DNA of 64,000 nt from Pseudevernia furfuracea (Eukaryota > Ascomycota > Lecanoromycetes > Lecanorales > Parmeliaceae): assembly GCA_022315425.1 (NCBI GenBank), contig JAIUPT010000050.1, forward strand, positions 496,001 through 560,000. The letters run 5' to 3'. The notes beneath the pieces were generated by a model that made no database searches, was not told the DNA's origin, and was given only the letters and a program-made list of their open reading frames with translations. How positions within the stretch are numbered: position 1 is the stretch's first letter; every line of letters begins with the position of its first letter. A program made the position numbers and the translations under genes. Shown here one piece after another: positions 46,645 through 58,449 of the stretch.

Positions 46645-47689
46645 ACGTCAAGTCCACGCCATCGAAGACGAACGGGGGGAAGCGGATGACTGAGCGACTG
46701 CTTGGGTCAAACACGAGTGAATTTGGAGCAGGCACAACACCGTACCGCACTAGCTACGTAGAGAATGATACCACGGCTATAACCTTTCAATGATTGCATC
46801 TCAAGCTCAGATAGGGGGTATATCTCCCGTGCAAATAGCAAGTAGACATAACAGGGACTTAGAATTGGAGACTGTATTGGCCAATCAGTAACAAACCAGT
46901 CATCTTCTACCGTACTCGTATGATAATCAGCAACACTTTTGAAGGAGTTGCTAACCGCAACTTCAAAACGGCCGGAGAAACGTACGATAGTCGGATCAAT
47001 CACGAAAGTTGAATCTAAAGCATGACGGAGAGAATGCATGTCTCCATTCGTCGAGCACATAGATGGTTCGCCTTTCTAATCCCCATGAGACCCACCGGGC
47101 TTCACTTATCCAGGAGGAGTATTTCTCTTCCCACGTCGCTTTTCATGATCAACATCACGTCACGAAGAAGCATCCAAACGACGAAAAAACCCCCCCTCGT
47201 TGATGCTGCTCTTGTCGATGGGTACGTACCGCTTCGGCTGACCATGTTTTCCGGCAACCTCGCCTATCCGTCCAAGACGTTACATGCAAATCAGATCAAG
47301 ATGCCCCTGTTGGGTCGTGACCTCGTCGCTCAGGCACTAGCAAAGTTGTAAAAAAACACGGTCCGTACCCTCTCCATCCTGTCACTAATGTTGTCGACCG
47401 CTTTTTCTACATCTTCCACGCCTCTCTGACTTTAGTTGACAAACCCGCAGGCGTTTTCAAGGTTGACGCGGGCTTCGCTGACATTACGAGAGAAAAAAAA
47501 TATGTATCTCGGTGGGTAATAACCCCCTCCCTTCGGCGAACCTTGCTGCTGAAATGCGGCAGAGAGTACAACATGGTGCTTGCACGGTAGTCACATATCT
47601 GAGTCAACTATTGCTTCTCCAGCCGCGAACGAAAACAAGACAATTTCACCAAGGCTTTTATCCGTGCCCATCGACAATCCTTCACTGCC
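46645..47689. other. Intergenic, nothing recognised
   Basis: Short ORFs up to 117 codons without protein-like pattern. This is the 3' flank of two convergent genes. Confidence 0.45.
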
Positions 47690-48957
47690 TCACTCGGCGG
47701 GTGGCGGCACTTCTCGGGGCGAAAGATCAAGGGTTCGCTCAAGACCGCCCTGGCTCCTTATCCTGATGACGGTTCCGTGTTCAAGGAGGTCCTCGCGGTG
47801 CGGATAGAACAGTGCATAAATTGTGCGGATCTCACCCTCACTCACGCCCGTCGCCGAGGCTACAGCTCCGCATGATAGAGGCGCACCTCTCATGCAAGAG
47901 GCGATGTAGATGCACAGGGCCGCAATGTCCATGGTCCTGTTGGCGTCGAGGTATGTCCGATGCATCAGCCTCGGGGCGAGTGCGCGAGAGATTTCCATGA
48001 GAGTGAGGGTGGCCTCGTTCCGGGTTCCAAGCCGGAAGGCTATTGGTTGCCAGAAAGCATCGGTGCTCCACTCCTCGTCGTGCTCGAGTGGGGGCCAGGC
48101 TAGACTCGGCAAAGGTCGGACGGTGGCACGTTGGGGATCCTCGCGCAAGAGGTAGAGGCATTCGCCGTCGATGACGGTTTCACGCTCGGGGTAGAACAGC
48201 CTGTAAGCGCGGAGGGTGGTACGCTGAGGGATCAACATGACGGTAGAGACCCGCTCCAGGGTAACAGGCTGGCGGACAAGGTGTGAGGCGACGAAGAGGG
48301 AGACAGCTGTTTTGGACAATCGGGAGCAGTCACGGAGAGCGTCCATATGGATTACACGCCTTTTTGCACACTTCGGGGTCAGCATTACCTGTTCAAGTGA
48401 GATCATTGGGTCGCGGGACAGGTCTCGGGAGTAAAGTTCGGTCTGCTCCCAAAACATGTCTTGCGACTCAGTCTCAGTACCGAATCGGAAGGATCAATTC
48501 CGAAATGTACGTACCTCGCAATCAGTTGGGAGATCGAACATCCTGCATAGTTGAGACGGAGCTGGTGGGCGGACCACTCGGTGTGCGTTTCCAAATGATC
48601 ATGGTCGTCTTGATGATTATGGGCTTCTTGATGGTCCTCGTCGTCGCCGCTGTCGTCGTCGCTAGCATCACTGCCATTCTCAACATCTTGCATGAATTCA
48701 TGCTCGAGATGAGGTCGCGGCTGCGCTGGGAAAAATGCACTTCTGCATACGGGGCAGGTGTTTTTTTCGTGAAGCCAATTGGCGATGCAGTGAGATCCGA
48801 CGAGGTGGTTGCACGGAAGGCGAATCTGGCACTCGATGATACCGGTTTCTGAAGACAGCGAGCCAATCTCCTCCACGCATATCAGGCAGCGTTGGTGGTC
48901 ATCCGATTGGACGCTATTCTCTATTTTTAGAAGTTGGTTCAGGAACGCTTGAGCCAT
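47690..48957 (-). CDS. RING finger fused to two TFIIB-like cyclin repeats
   Basis: Exon 1 (48511-48957) gives MAQAFLNQLLKIENSVQ and a RING at about residues 24-71: CLIC, then CNH, C57 and CPVC. The usual fifth ligand position after the CxH pair is Gly, a variant frequent in fungal RINGs. An Asp/His-rich acidic linker follows (about 93-125). A 44-bp intron (48467-48510, GTACAT donor) joins in phase to exon 2 (47690-48466); total 407 aa. Exon 2 has two copies of a cyclin-like fold of the TFIIB kind. Each ends with a YRLFYPERE or YALFYPHRE signature; the second carries IAALCIYIASC and ATGVSEGEIRTIY. A RING suggests ubiquitin ligase activity and cyclin repeats suggest binding transcription machinery; both are inference. 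Exon 2 alone could be a separate gene, but the spliced fusion is in phase. Confidence 0.7.
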
Positions 48958-50802
48958 GTTGAAGTGCTTTGAGAGTTCCGAAAGAGAATGGGGGAGACTA
49001 GATATTTGAGAGAGCGAGACGAGAAGAGTGTGTGTGAGTATTTGAGAGTGATGGAGGTTTGATGTTAATCGTCGGAGAGCTCGAAAATGGAGGACTCGGT
49101 TCGTTTGTGGAACGCCCGCGTTACAGAAGATAGATGGAATTCATAACACTTTGTTAGGACATGTAAGAAATCTCTCTTCCTTCTCAACACTTTCTTTCAC
49201 GTCTGAAAGACGTGATGATTGGTCCGAATTTGTCATCGTCGGAATCGCAGTGGCTGGCTCTCAGCTCATTAATCCGCTAATCCCTTGATGCCATTTCCGC
49301 AACCGTCTCCCATTGGAGCAGCTGATCCTTGGGCTAGTTAAACTCCCGATGATGATCTCATACTCGTCTGGGAAGTCTGGCACGAAGCCGCGTGCCGACT
49401 TTTAGTCCCCAGATGAGTGATCCTGATGCGATCGTGCATGGATAACCCTTTACTTGCTTCTATTTACACTCACGACTTCGGGCGATAGTCTTGTCTTACG
49501 AAGTCCAAATTGAGAAGGCGTACCCTGCCAAAAGGCATACTGGGAGGGCGACCTCGGAGACGGAGGCGATAGGATGGCGCACAATGATATTTTCCAATTT
49601 ATGGACCCCACTAACCCCAATTGTCCCCCGATTTACAGACTTCGGTGGTAAGATACCCCTCTCTCTGATCACCATTATGAAAATCGATGTTTCTCGAAAC
49701 CTGGAACCTGGGGCAACAACTGTGATCACAGATGATACTTGTCGCGGAGTTCTGCTTTCAGATGGCCCTGCAGAACACTGCGAAGTATTATGACATATGG
49801 CAGGCCGGGGTTGCGAATGAATTCTTGTGCGGCCGTTTTGAGAAACCGGGCTTTGCATATCCGATAGGTGCGTTTTTCTTACGAAATCGGTCGATGAAAG
49901 ATTATTGATGTTCAGATGCGGATGGTCACGCCAAGTTTGCCGTCAATTCCTTCAGAACGTCAGCCGTTTGTCAAAGTAGGCGATAGAAGCGCAGGCTGCT
50001 CACCGACACCTGTTGCAGCTCTACCGATACCCTGACCGTCCTGGCAACCGACAGAGATGGTCCTATTTGCCGCAATTTTGGGATTCCCTTCTCGACATAC
50101 GAGCCGAATGGGTAGAGCTCACCTTGATAAGGTCGATGACACATCACAGCGGCTACGATTCAGACTGCCTGAAGACGTCAATGGTTGTGCGATATGAACT
50201 ATGGAGACAGCGACAGGCAGTTGGAAAAAGCAGCATCTGAAAGCATGATAAAGTCCGTGATCACCGGAGGGCCGAGATAATCGAGACTTCGATGACCTTC
50301 GAATACACGCCTCTCGGCCCGACCCGATCGCAATCGCAATCGCAGGCAGGAAGTGTGCTAGGCGGCTTCGATTTCCCGACAGTACAGCATGTGCTCGATC
50401 ACGGAGTCAGATCTAGAATTGCACCAGCTCTGAGCATGGATCTTGTCAGAAATATGCTTCCAATTGCCTTCCAAGGCTTCTGCCACTCCAGTGTAGTATG
50501 TAGTACTAACCATGAGCGATAGCGTTTTGCGACGACTGTCATAGCCAGGTAACAATGACAGTAGAAGATTATGAAAGGAGTCGATACAGATCTGAAAGAC
50601 GGAAGAGAGAACCGGAATACCGGGTTCTCTTATTTCTCGAATGGTACGAAACGCAAGTCTGGAACCGGAGAGATCGCTGAATGTCTATCATATACCATAA
50701 ATCCGTAAAAGAAGGAGGAAAGCCCCATTCAAACCTATTGACACACCCATATCGTCAACACCGCCGATGCCAATGCTGCAGTCTTAAATGCCATCAAAAT
50801 CA
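48958..50802. other. Intergenic, nothing recognised
   Basis: ORFs of about 75-120 codons on both strands lack ATG starts or protein-like pattern. Confidence 0.45.
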
Positions 50803-51432
50803 TCAATTCGTCCTCTTCCGACTCAGCCAATTCCCCAAGCTGCTTTTCCTCCTCCTCCTCCCCTCCCCCTCCCCTTTCCCCTGCTCTCCCGTCAACTCTC
50901 CCTTCAACGCTTCATCTTCCCGCCCTCCCTGTCCCTCTTGCCCCACACCCTCGCCCGCCTTCGACCCCTTCCTCTTCCTCCCAATCCTCATCTTCAACGG
51001 CGGCGGCGCCCTCGCGGTCCTCTCCTTCATCGTCTCGCTGCCATAAAACCCGACCAGGGTGCTCTTGTCCGCCGGCTGCGAATACAGTTTCTCCTCCGCC
51101 CACGCCCTCAAGGCAGCCAGGTATTCCTCTTCGGTAGCATGGCCGCGGTATTTGGCCGGAGTGTAGGCCGGGAGCAGGGACGCGTTGTCCGTGTCCGCGG
51201 AGTCGCGGCGAAGGCTTTGCTGATTGAGGTTGTTCCGGGGCGGTCTGAAGGGATTGGTCGGGGAGCCCCTGGGGGAGGAGGAAGAATCTACGGTGGGTAG
51301 GACCGGGGCGGATTGCAGACGTGCACGCCGACGGGCCCCGGGGGCGTAGAATTCGGGATGGGAGTCGAAGGAAGGGGGGTCGTCGTTTGCGGGTGGGGGG
51401 AGGAGAGGATGGATGTCGGTTTCTGCGGCCAT
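50803..51432 (-). CDS. Hypothetical protein, 209 aa
   Basis: A single exon; the start is the ATG at 51432 (MAAETDIHPLLPPP), as the frame above begins with GTG. The N-terminal half is Pro/Ser/Arg-rich. A compact core around residues 85-140 reads LLPAYTPAKYRGHATEEEY, AALRAWAEEK and TLVGFYGSETMKERT; it looks conserved and helical. The tail is Lys/Gly/Glu-rich and ends NWLSRKRTN. No signal peptide or membrane helix. I do not know the function. Confidence 0.7.
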   Translation of the reverse strand: MAAETDIHPLLPPPANDDPPSFDSHPEFYAPGARRRARLQSAPVLPTVDSSSSPRGSPTNPFRPPRNNLNQQSLRRDSADTDNASLLPAYTPAKYRGHATEEEYLAALRAWAEEKLYSQPADKSTLVGFYGSETMKERTARAPPPLKMRIGRKRKGSKAGEGVGQEGQGGREDEALKGELTGEQGKGEGEGRRRRKSSLGNWLSRKRTN

Positions 51433-52382
51433 TGCTGTCGAGTAGGGCACTAGTAGTATGTGCGGTTGAAGGCAATTGATAGACGTCGACGGTTTTCGAA
51501 ATACAGGGGGGAGTGTAAGGTACCTTATGCAGGGGAAGTGAAGATGTAAGGTAGATGGCTCGATGGCACTGATGGATGGATGTATCTTATCATGGTGTCA
51601 TGCATGATCCGCGCGGTGAGACCGTCATGACTTCTAGTGGCAAAAGAGCCTAGTTCGCTTCTTCAGCCTATAAGCAGCGAGAGATTTGGCACGAGGCGGG
51701 CCGACTCTGCCGATCATTTTCAAACAAAAGGACAGTATGTTGTAGTGAACAAGACAATCATACCTTACCTTAGTTTGGTCTCGTGGTGGTGCTCATTGTT
51801 AAAGTAAGCTATCTTGCTGCCGTCCTCCCGTCCTCAAATGCCGATCTTGGCACCACTGGAGCGGTAATCTTGGCAGCTTTGGGAAGCTCACTTATTACCT
51901 GATACAGTTGCTGCATGGTTCAGACATCTCGATAATACTGCAATAAGAATTCCTTCCGTGAATACTAGTTCTTAGAGTAGAGAGCATATCCCTTGAACCA
52001 TTTTACCTGTTACAGTAAGGTCGAAAGACTTCTTGCCCTATGCAGGCATTTCTGTTACCCGTATCAAAGTCTCGTATCGCATACTTGAATGTCAACTTCT
52101 TTCTCAATGTTCAAGATCTAAAACGCTAGTCTAAGGTAACGGGCCAGAGGCAGGGAATAGAAGAAGAAGAAGAAGAAGACAGAAAATGCCTCGGTGGAAG
52201 GATTTATGCACAAGATGGCTCATATGCATGGCATGACGCACCTCTGCATCTTACTCCATAGCTCAGCCTCGAAGGATTCAGGACTGCAACTTTACAGCTT
52301 TCTTACCAGTTTCTGTTCATCTTCATCTACCTTCGCTACCCTTACTCTTGCCCTCCTTGCCCAAGAGGACCCAACAAGTACA
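51433..52382. other. Intergenic with an (AAG)n microsatellite
   Basis: A GAA/AAG run lies at 52158-52179. Otherwise there are only short ORFs. The last part is the leader of the rhodopsin-like gene. Confidence 0.5.
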
Positions 52383-53898
52383 ATGTCTTCGTCCTACTCT
52401 TTCAGTCTGCCTAGTGCAGTTTCGAGTACTCATTCCGCTGAACAAGCTCGCATACGTGGTACCGTTGTTTTTACGTGGTCCTTGATGCTCATTATCGTGT
52501 CTCTTCGCTTCCTGGCACGCCGTCTTTCAAGAGTCGGTCTCTGGTATGATGATTGGCTTATAATACCAGCCACTGTATGCCTGTTCCAGATCCATTATCT
52601 CCTCCTGCCTGTCAATGATCAGGGCACAAGAACTGATTCCGTCTACTTATCAGCTGTCCGCCACGGCATGCTTTGCCTCTCCCATCTGGAGTGAGTGACC
52701 TAGCCACGTCATACTTGGCGTAATTAGCAGCCCCAAACTTACAAGTACAACTTATCAACAGTGACACAGCATGGGCTGGGTCAGAACGTCTACATCCTGT
52801 CACCAGACCAATTGGAGACATTCTTACAGGGCATGCTCATCTCAGAGCTGAGTTGGGCTGCCGCAATTTGCACAATCAAATGTTCTATCCTAGCCTTCTA
52901 TTGGCGCCTCTTCAACAGCAAGGGCCGATTCTTCCGTGCTGCTATCTGGTTCTTTGTCGCCCTGACGATATGTTGGGCAATCGCCGTAGTAAGCCACAAT
53001 CCCTTATTCAACATTGAGTATTAACACGGCACTCACGGATCCACGACCATCTAGTCCGTCGCAACGTCATTTCAATGTTCCCCTTTTAGACATAGGTACT
53101 GGGAAATTGTTAGTAAAGGTCGATGCCTTAGCGATACCTATTGGTTCTTTGTGGGCTCTTCGATACCGCACATCATCACTGACATAGCCTTGATCGGTCT
53201 ACCAATGCCATTGATCTGGAATCTTCAAATGCGTCGATCGCAAAAAGCAACTCTGAGTTTCATCTTTGGTTTGGGCGGCTTGTAGGTTCCCTTAGCCCTC
53301 CTTTGGTCCCGTGGTGGCTCGGCTACTCTCGAGTAATATATAGGTGTTCTCGCTGAACCTTGTTCGAATTTTAAGTGTCACCATCGTCGCCTTTGTCCGT
53401 TTGATTTACCTTATCAAAGCAGAGGAGGGACCCGCAAATGTGACCGTCAACCTGTCCAATATCCTCATCTGGACAGGGGTCGAGGTCAACATGTCACTCG
53501 TCTCTGGTTAGTACATTGAACCTCATCTGTTCTACATTGGTGGAAGGGAGAAGCAAAAAACAGCTGACATAAGAGTCGTTTTTTCCCTACTAGCATGTCT
53601 TCCGTCACTCCGTCCAATCGCAACACTCATCTCCGACAAGTTCAAGCAACTGCGGAAGCGCAAGAGCAGGTACAAAAATTGCTCGAAACTACTTATGAAT
53701 ACGGTAAAATCAGGCAACGCAGTCACTTTCTTGTCGTTATCGAGGGATAAAACCGGAACTGATGGGCATCGTCCCATGCTGGATTCGTCGTCCATGATAG
53801 AAATGGATACAAAGGCGCCACACGTTGAGGCCAAGGTACCGGGGCACTGGATATCAGAGATTCGAAGCAGTGGAGCCGGCGTTGGAAATGGGAGCTAA
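52383..53898 (+). CDS. Fungal rhodopsin-domain integral membrane protein (SAT4/Pth11-like), possibly frameshifted
   Basis: The ATG at 52383 (MSSSYSFSLPSAVSS) begins a helix followed by RFLARRLSRVGLWYDDWLI, the hallmark of this family. Later exons are clear: about 52763-52988 (HGLGQNVYIL, SELSWAAAICTIKCSILAFYWR), 53055-53281 (FQCSPFRHRYWEI, DIALIGLPMPLIW), 53344-53506 (LNLVRILSVTIVAFVRLIY, then LIWTGVEVNMSLVS) and 53594-53898. Seven helices are expected. Two junctions are troublesome. Between 52575 and 52763 no single intron joins both frames cleanly. The exon ending at 53281 is in phase 2 while the exon at 53344 starts in phase 0. So either the model is incomplete or a base is missing. Members act as receptors or unknown membrane proteins. 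Confidence 0.75.
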
Positions 53899-55844
53899 AA
53901 AGACAGTAGCGGAAATGGATGGCGCGTCGGTGCGGTCGTGATTCAGTGTTCCCTGAAGGAATCTGTCTCGTACACAGGCTGGAAAGCTAAAGGCAATTGT
54001 GGAAAGGTAGTGTTTGGTTTGATTCACTCGACTTGGCTGGAAAGCCCCATGATCAGACCCCAAACCTCGCCTCATTTGCCTCGACTTCCTTGTTCTTCGT
54101 TGAATTTTTCTTCTACGAGGCTTTCTACCTGTTTGAAGGCTTGGAGATCTAACTTCAATTTCATTGGGAACGGCTTTCAATAGACCACTGGGGCTTGTGG
54201 TCATATCCCAGTAAAGCGACACTAAAGGCCCAGTCTCAACGCATATCCCAATTATCTTGCCTATGATCTAGATACTAAAGCTCTCAGAATCTTGTCGATG
54301 GTTCTCCTCAACCAAGCACTCTAAACTGTAAACTCGGCAAGGTGTCAAAAAAGATGACAACTTTAAGTGGTACAAATCCTCAAAAGCTCGATTAAAACAG
54401 CATCAACCATGAAGTTTATGACCGGTCTAACGCTCTCTTGGATGCACTTTGGACGATGAATACTAAAGCACTCCGATTTGAAGCCCAAAATCGACTGTGA
54501 CCCATAGGGTTTGACGCGTCAGACTTCCTTTTTTTTGGCAGTCTGCCCGATGCAGTCACGCTGAAAGAAACGAAGAGTGAACAGCGTCTCTATCTGGTGA
54601 CGGAATTACTACTTCAACCTGCAGCTCATCGCCATGGTCATAACATCAGCAAGAGGCCTCAGGCCAAGTTTGCGTCACACCTGAAGCTACTGCTGCACTA
54701 ATATAGATCTTGTACACCTGACTTATTTATGTTATGGTTGATCTATGACTGCGCAAGCGCGCTTGTGAGTTTCTTCCTACGCCCTGTTCTTCTCTACTCA
54801 ATGAAGTAGTGCTACAATCGCAAGTCTGCGTTCTTTAAGTGACACAGTAAATGGGTGGGATCATTGCGCTTCACTTCGCCCGGACGCTCTTTGCTAATAC
54901 AAGCACTTCATTGCTCGACCACTCATCATTTTGCACTCACCTTTTGGTGTCAGAACCTTCAACATACAACCTTGTATCTTTTTGCTATGGCCTCGCATTG
55001 TTGGCAATTTTTTTTTACACAATACTCCCCGGATGACACCCTTCGCTCACGGGAATTAAAGCAAGAGTAGCACTTCATTCTTGAGAATGGCTTGATGAAC
55101 TTTATTTAGCTGATGTTACACTTGATATGATTGCAAATTTAAGCGGTAGTTCAAGAGCCACTTTTTCACGCTAAATTACTAACACCGTTGTCGAACATGA
55201 TCAAACATGCAGCAAATCCTGTTTACTACAGCTGTTCATCCATCGCATTCAGATCAAAAGGTGTCTGACATGTATTCATCCGCCATGGAAGGAGGGGACT
55301 GACTGCAGCTAGAACAACGTCCTTTCTTCGCGGAAAAAGAAGATAACTCCAATTCCCAAGAGAATCTGACCATGAAAGTTCAGACCCTCGCCGTTGAGAA
55401 TTCTTCTAAAATTTTCTGATAGCGATTCTGATCCATTGGCTTATTCCCTACAGCAGTTTTTTATCATCTCGAAAAGCGTCAACTATTTTTACACATTACT
55501 CAAAAGCAGTGTTCTTCATGTTATATATAGCTCATACCCTGAATCCCGTTGCCGTAAAAGCGAGAGGTAGTACTATCTTCATCTCCTCAAGCTTCGAGCC
55601 GGGTCATCGAAACAGAATCTCATGTTCATCCCGTCATCGATGATCCTGCGCAGGCAGATGATCCCTTGCTTAAGAATATCGCAACTTCATTCATATCGCA
55701 ACACTGGAATATTGTGACTACGTCGCCCAGAGTGTTCCTCGTCTTACCCTACATGTCACGAACTGCATGATGATGTCGTCGCCGAAGAAGATCATTGACA
55801 AGTCTCATCAATATGACAAGTACCAGCATCATTTCTCCCGTCAA
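53899..55844. other. Gene-poor region, nothing recognised
   Basis: Only short ORFs (up to 122 codons, minus strand 53854-54222, antisense to the rhodopsin gene end). AT-rich stretches occur around 54850-55500. Confidence 0.45.
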
Positions 55845-56290
55845 TTCATGAGAATACCCTTGCCACAAACAAAGAACCATCATCCCGCAGCAATACCTAT
55901 ACTCTGGTGAAGAGATGGACCGGCATGATGCCCGGACGGTAGGGATATTAGATGACATCCCGGAGGATCAATATCTCAACGCCCTTCTTTCTGACCAGCA
56001 TCTGAAAACGAGACTCGATGTCTCACAAACTTACGACCTAAGAAACGGTTATTGATCCCCCAACTTGTGAAACCCTTAAGCCACCTGTGAAGATCCAGTC
56101 TGAGATCTATTGGTATCTAATCTCTCATGGGTATCACTTGGAGTTCGTGGCGGTGTATGGACCCGATAGCTCAGGGTGGCTGAATGAGCCGTACCGCCAT
56201 CATAAAGAGGAGGGGACGCTAGTCGGTAGTGATGAAGAGAAGAAGTATGTCAAATTTGGCGGGTGCGAGGTTATGATGATGTCGAGATGA
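55845..56290 (+). pseudogene. Frameshifted unknown ORF
   Basis: One frame reads GILDDIPEDQYLNALLSDQH and stops after YDLRNGY at about 56056. The next frame takes over at once with VIDPPTCETLKPP and continues SEIYWYLISHGYHLEF and VAVYGPDSSGWLNEP to a stop at 56290. The two halves look like one protein split by a single-base shift near 56045. I do not recognise the family. Confidence 0.4.
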
Positions 56291-56523
56291 ATCGGAGCCA
56301 AGATTCTATACCAAGTGAGCATATTATCCGTTATCTCTTTCGAGAGCTCTTTACCCTTCATTCATGGTCTATGGCTAACGCAAATTTAGTTGACAGGTTC
56401 GAAACGACCTACAACACGTTCACCAATGCGTGTGCTGAGAACACGGGTGAAAAAGAATGTCGCAAGACTTTCAGTGCAGCAGCTTCCGTCATAACACCTC
56501 TGTGGAGTTTCTGGGTCCATTGA
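56287..56523 (+). CDS. Possible two-exon small protein
   Basis: The ATG at 56287 gives nine codons, then a textbook 75-bp intron (56315-56389, GTGAGC donor, GCTAAC branch, TTTAG end), then FETTYNTFTNACAENTGEK and a stop after SFWVH; 53 aa in phase. It overlaps the end of the preceding frameshifted ORF, so it may instead be a fragment of a larger broken gene. Confidence 0.35.
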   Translation: MNRSQDSIPSEHIIRYLFRELFTLHSWSMANANLVDRFETTYNTFTNACAENTGEKECRKTFSAAASVITPLWSFWVH

Positions 56524-56665
56524 AGCAAAAGGGCGGAAAAGAAAGAGGGGGAGAAGGAGAAGAAGAAGAAGAACGAGAACGAAAACGATGAAGACAAGAA
56601 GAGAAGAGAAAAGGCGGATGAAAAGGATAAGAAGAGATGAAAGAGAATAGAGACGACGACGGAGG
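56521..56665. repeat. Purine-rich (GA/GAA) tract
   Basis: Nearly pure G/A on the plus strand for about 145 bases, directly after the 56523 stop. Confidence 0.75.
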
Positions 56666-58449
56666 CGCGGATGAACGCCGCTGCGAAGCAACTTGAGGCC
56701 CAGATCAAATACATTCAGTAAGTAAATACATTGAGCGAGTCCCTCTTATTCTTGCGCTTCGTCGAGTTACTAGATATGATCTGAATGCATACCTGATATC
56801 ATCAACGACTACTTTCCGTTATTAGGGCTTATACGTCTGAGTTATATGTTGCTGGCACAAATTTTTCGTAGTGAAGTGCACGTTCAACTACGTCGAGACG
56901 TGAATAAAGCACTCAAGAATAGCGAGCAGCTCCTAATAGAGACAAGGAACAATTATAATGTAAAGTTGAAAATCAAGGAAATTGAGATCGAAGATCTCAA
57001 ACTTCAGATCCGTAGACTGCGTCGTGAATAGACCGCGACAGATGGGCGAAACCTTTAAGCACGGGCCGGAGAAGCAGGACCGGTATAGGGCAACGAGGGG
57101 ATTACTGACATGTCCTCACTTCAACCAATTAACTCCAGTCAATACCCTTCTGACTTATTAGGCTCCGGGCTTACTGACTGTTGGTAGACTTGCACCTGGC
57201 TTGATCTTGTGCACAACGTTCCTTATCACATCAGGATTGCTTGCCGATCTGTCCTCAAAAAGTGAGTTTTTGGAGTTCTCAATCTCTCAGGAATGAACTA
57301 ATGTGGCAATATGAACAAGGTCAACGAATCACTTCCTGGCCGATTATTTAGCAAATTCCAATCTATAGTGCAGAGTTTTTTTCTTCAATTTCACAGTTGT
57401 AGAGAATGCTTTTAGGTGGAGCCCACGTGCGAAGACACCACAGAGGATCTTGGTTCTCGTACAGTGAATCTGAGGAGAAGGCTATGGAGTTTATGTTCTC
57501 AGTGATGCATCACTAGCGGTGCTGAAGCGTCTTTCCTCCGCCTTATCAGTTCAGCCATCACCATTCCATCATCATCTTCTTCTAGTCATCCTGTTCCAGT
57601 ACATTATCTCCAAGTCTAGTGCTTCGCATACGTTCCTCATGCGTGTGTACGCCGTTTCAAGCAAGATCTCCGCAGACGTGTTCTTTCGGACAAAATTTGC
57701 TGTCAGTGCATACGTCGCGCGGAGCTGGACGAGCCTGGCTCGTGCAATGCTGCTTTCGCTTCCCAAGGGCACCTCTTAAGCTCTCTGAGGGCCACTCTGA
57801 GGGCCACTCCCCATTCTCAGATTATGACGGCGCTGGGTCAAACGGAGAGGATCAAAGCGCGGGAAGTTGTTATCGTCGATCTGCTTGGGGATATGGCAGA
57901 AATTCTGAGAGGGAGATGAAGCTGACGTGTTGTGTAGTGGAGCTCTTCAGGTCGAGCCACTTCAAAAAGATCTGAGGCTCTTTGTTATTCTTCGATAAGC
58001 CCGCATCTCACCGTGATGCTAAGACCTGGTAATCTTTTGAGACGAAGCGAACATGAGCACTCGACTATCTCATTTCTCTAGCACGCCGTTTTTACTCTTT
58101 TGTCTTTATCTCACCTAAATTACGAATCTATATAATGAAGATGAACATGACGAGGAAAGTGGGAGGGGAGTCGATATCCTCAGACTTGAAGTTCGCAAAA
58201 AACACCAAAAAACACCAAAAAAACAGCAGAAGTTGGCTTTAAGATGTTGAGCTGGCATATTCAACATCGAGTTTGAGCGCTTGCGTGTTAGAAGATTCGC
58301 GATTGAGTTTCGGTTTTCCCATTCACTTCACTGCAACATTTCTTGAATGATTTCAACAACACTAATGCCTTGATAAGCGCCCAATGAGTTCTCAATCCTG
58401 AAACTTTCTTGAATCAACTTTGCACCAAGCACGTTCACATCCCGCAACG
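56666..58449. other. Gene-poor region with possible fragments
   Basis: A stretch at 56670-56720 reads MNAAAKQLEAQIKYIQ before a TAAG, and 56846-57031 encodes a 61-residue coiled-coil-like ORF (RNNYNVKLKIKEIEIED). Neither connects to a full gene. Short AACACCAAAA repeats lie at 58198-58222. Confidence 0.35.

Noticed and set aside
48403..48510. Read-through of RING exon 1 past the intron (RYVHFGIDPSDS...)
   Set aside because: It stops soon after, whereas splicing at 48510/48467 joins the cyclin exon in phase and matches the equivalent intron at 1186-1233.
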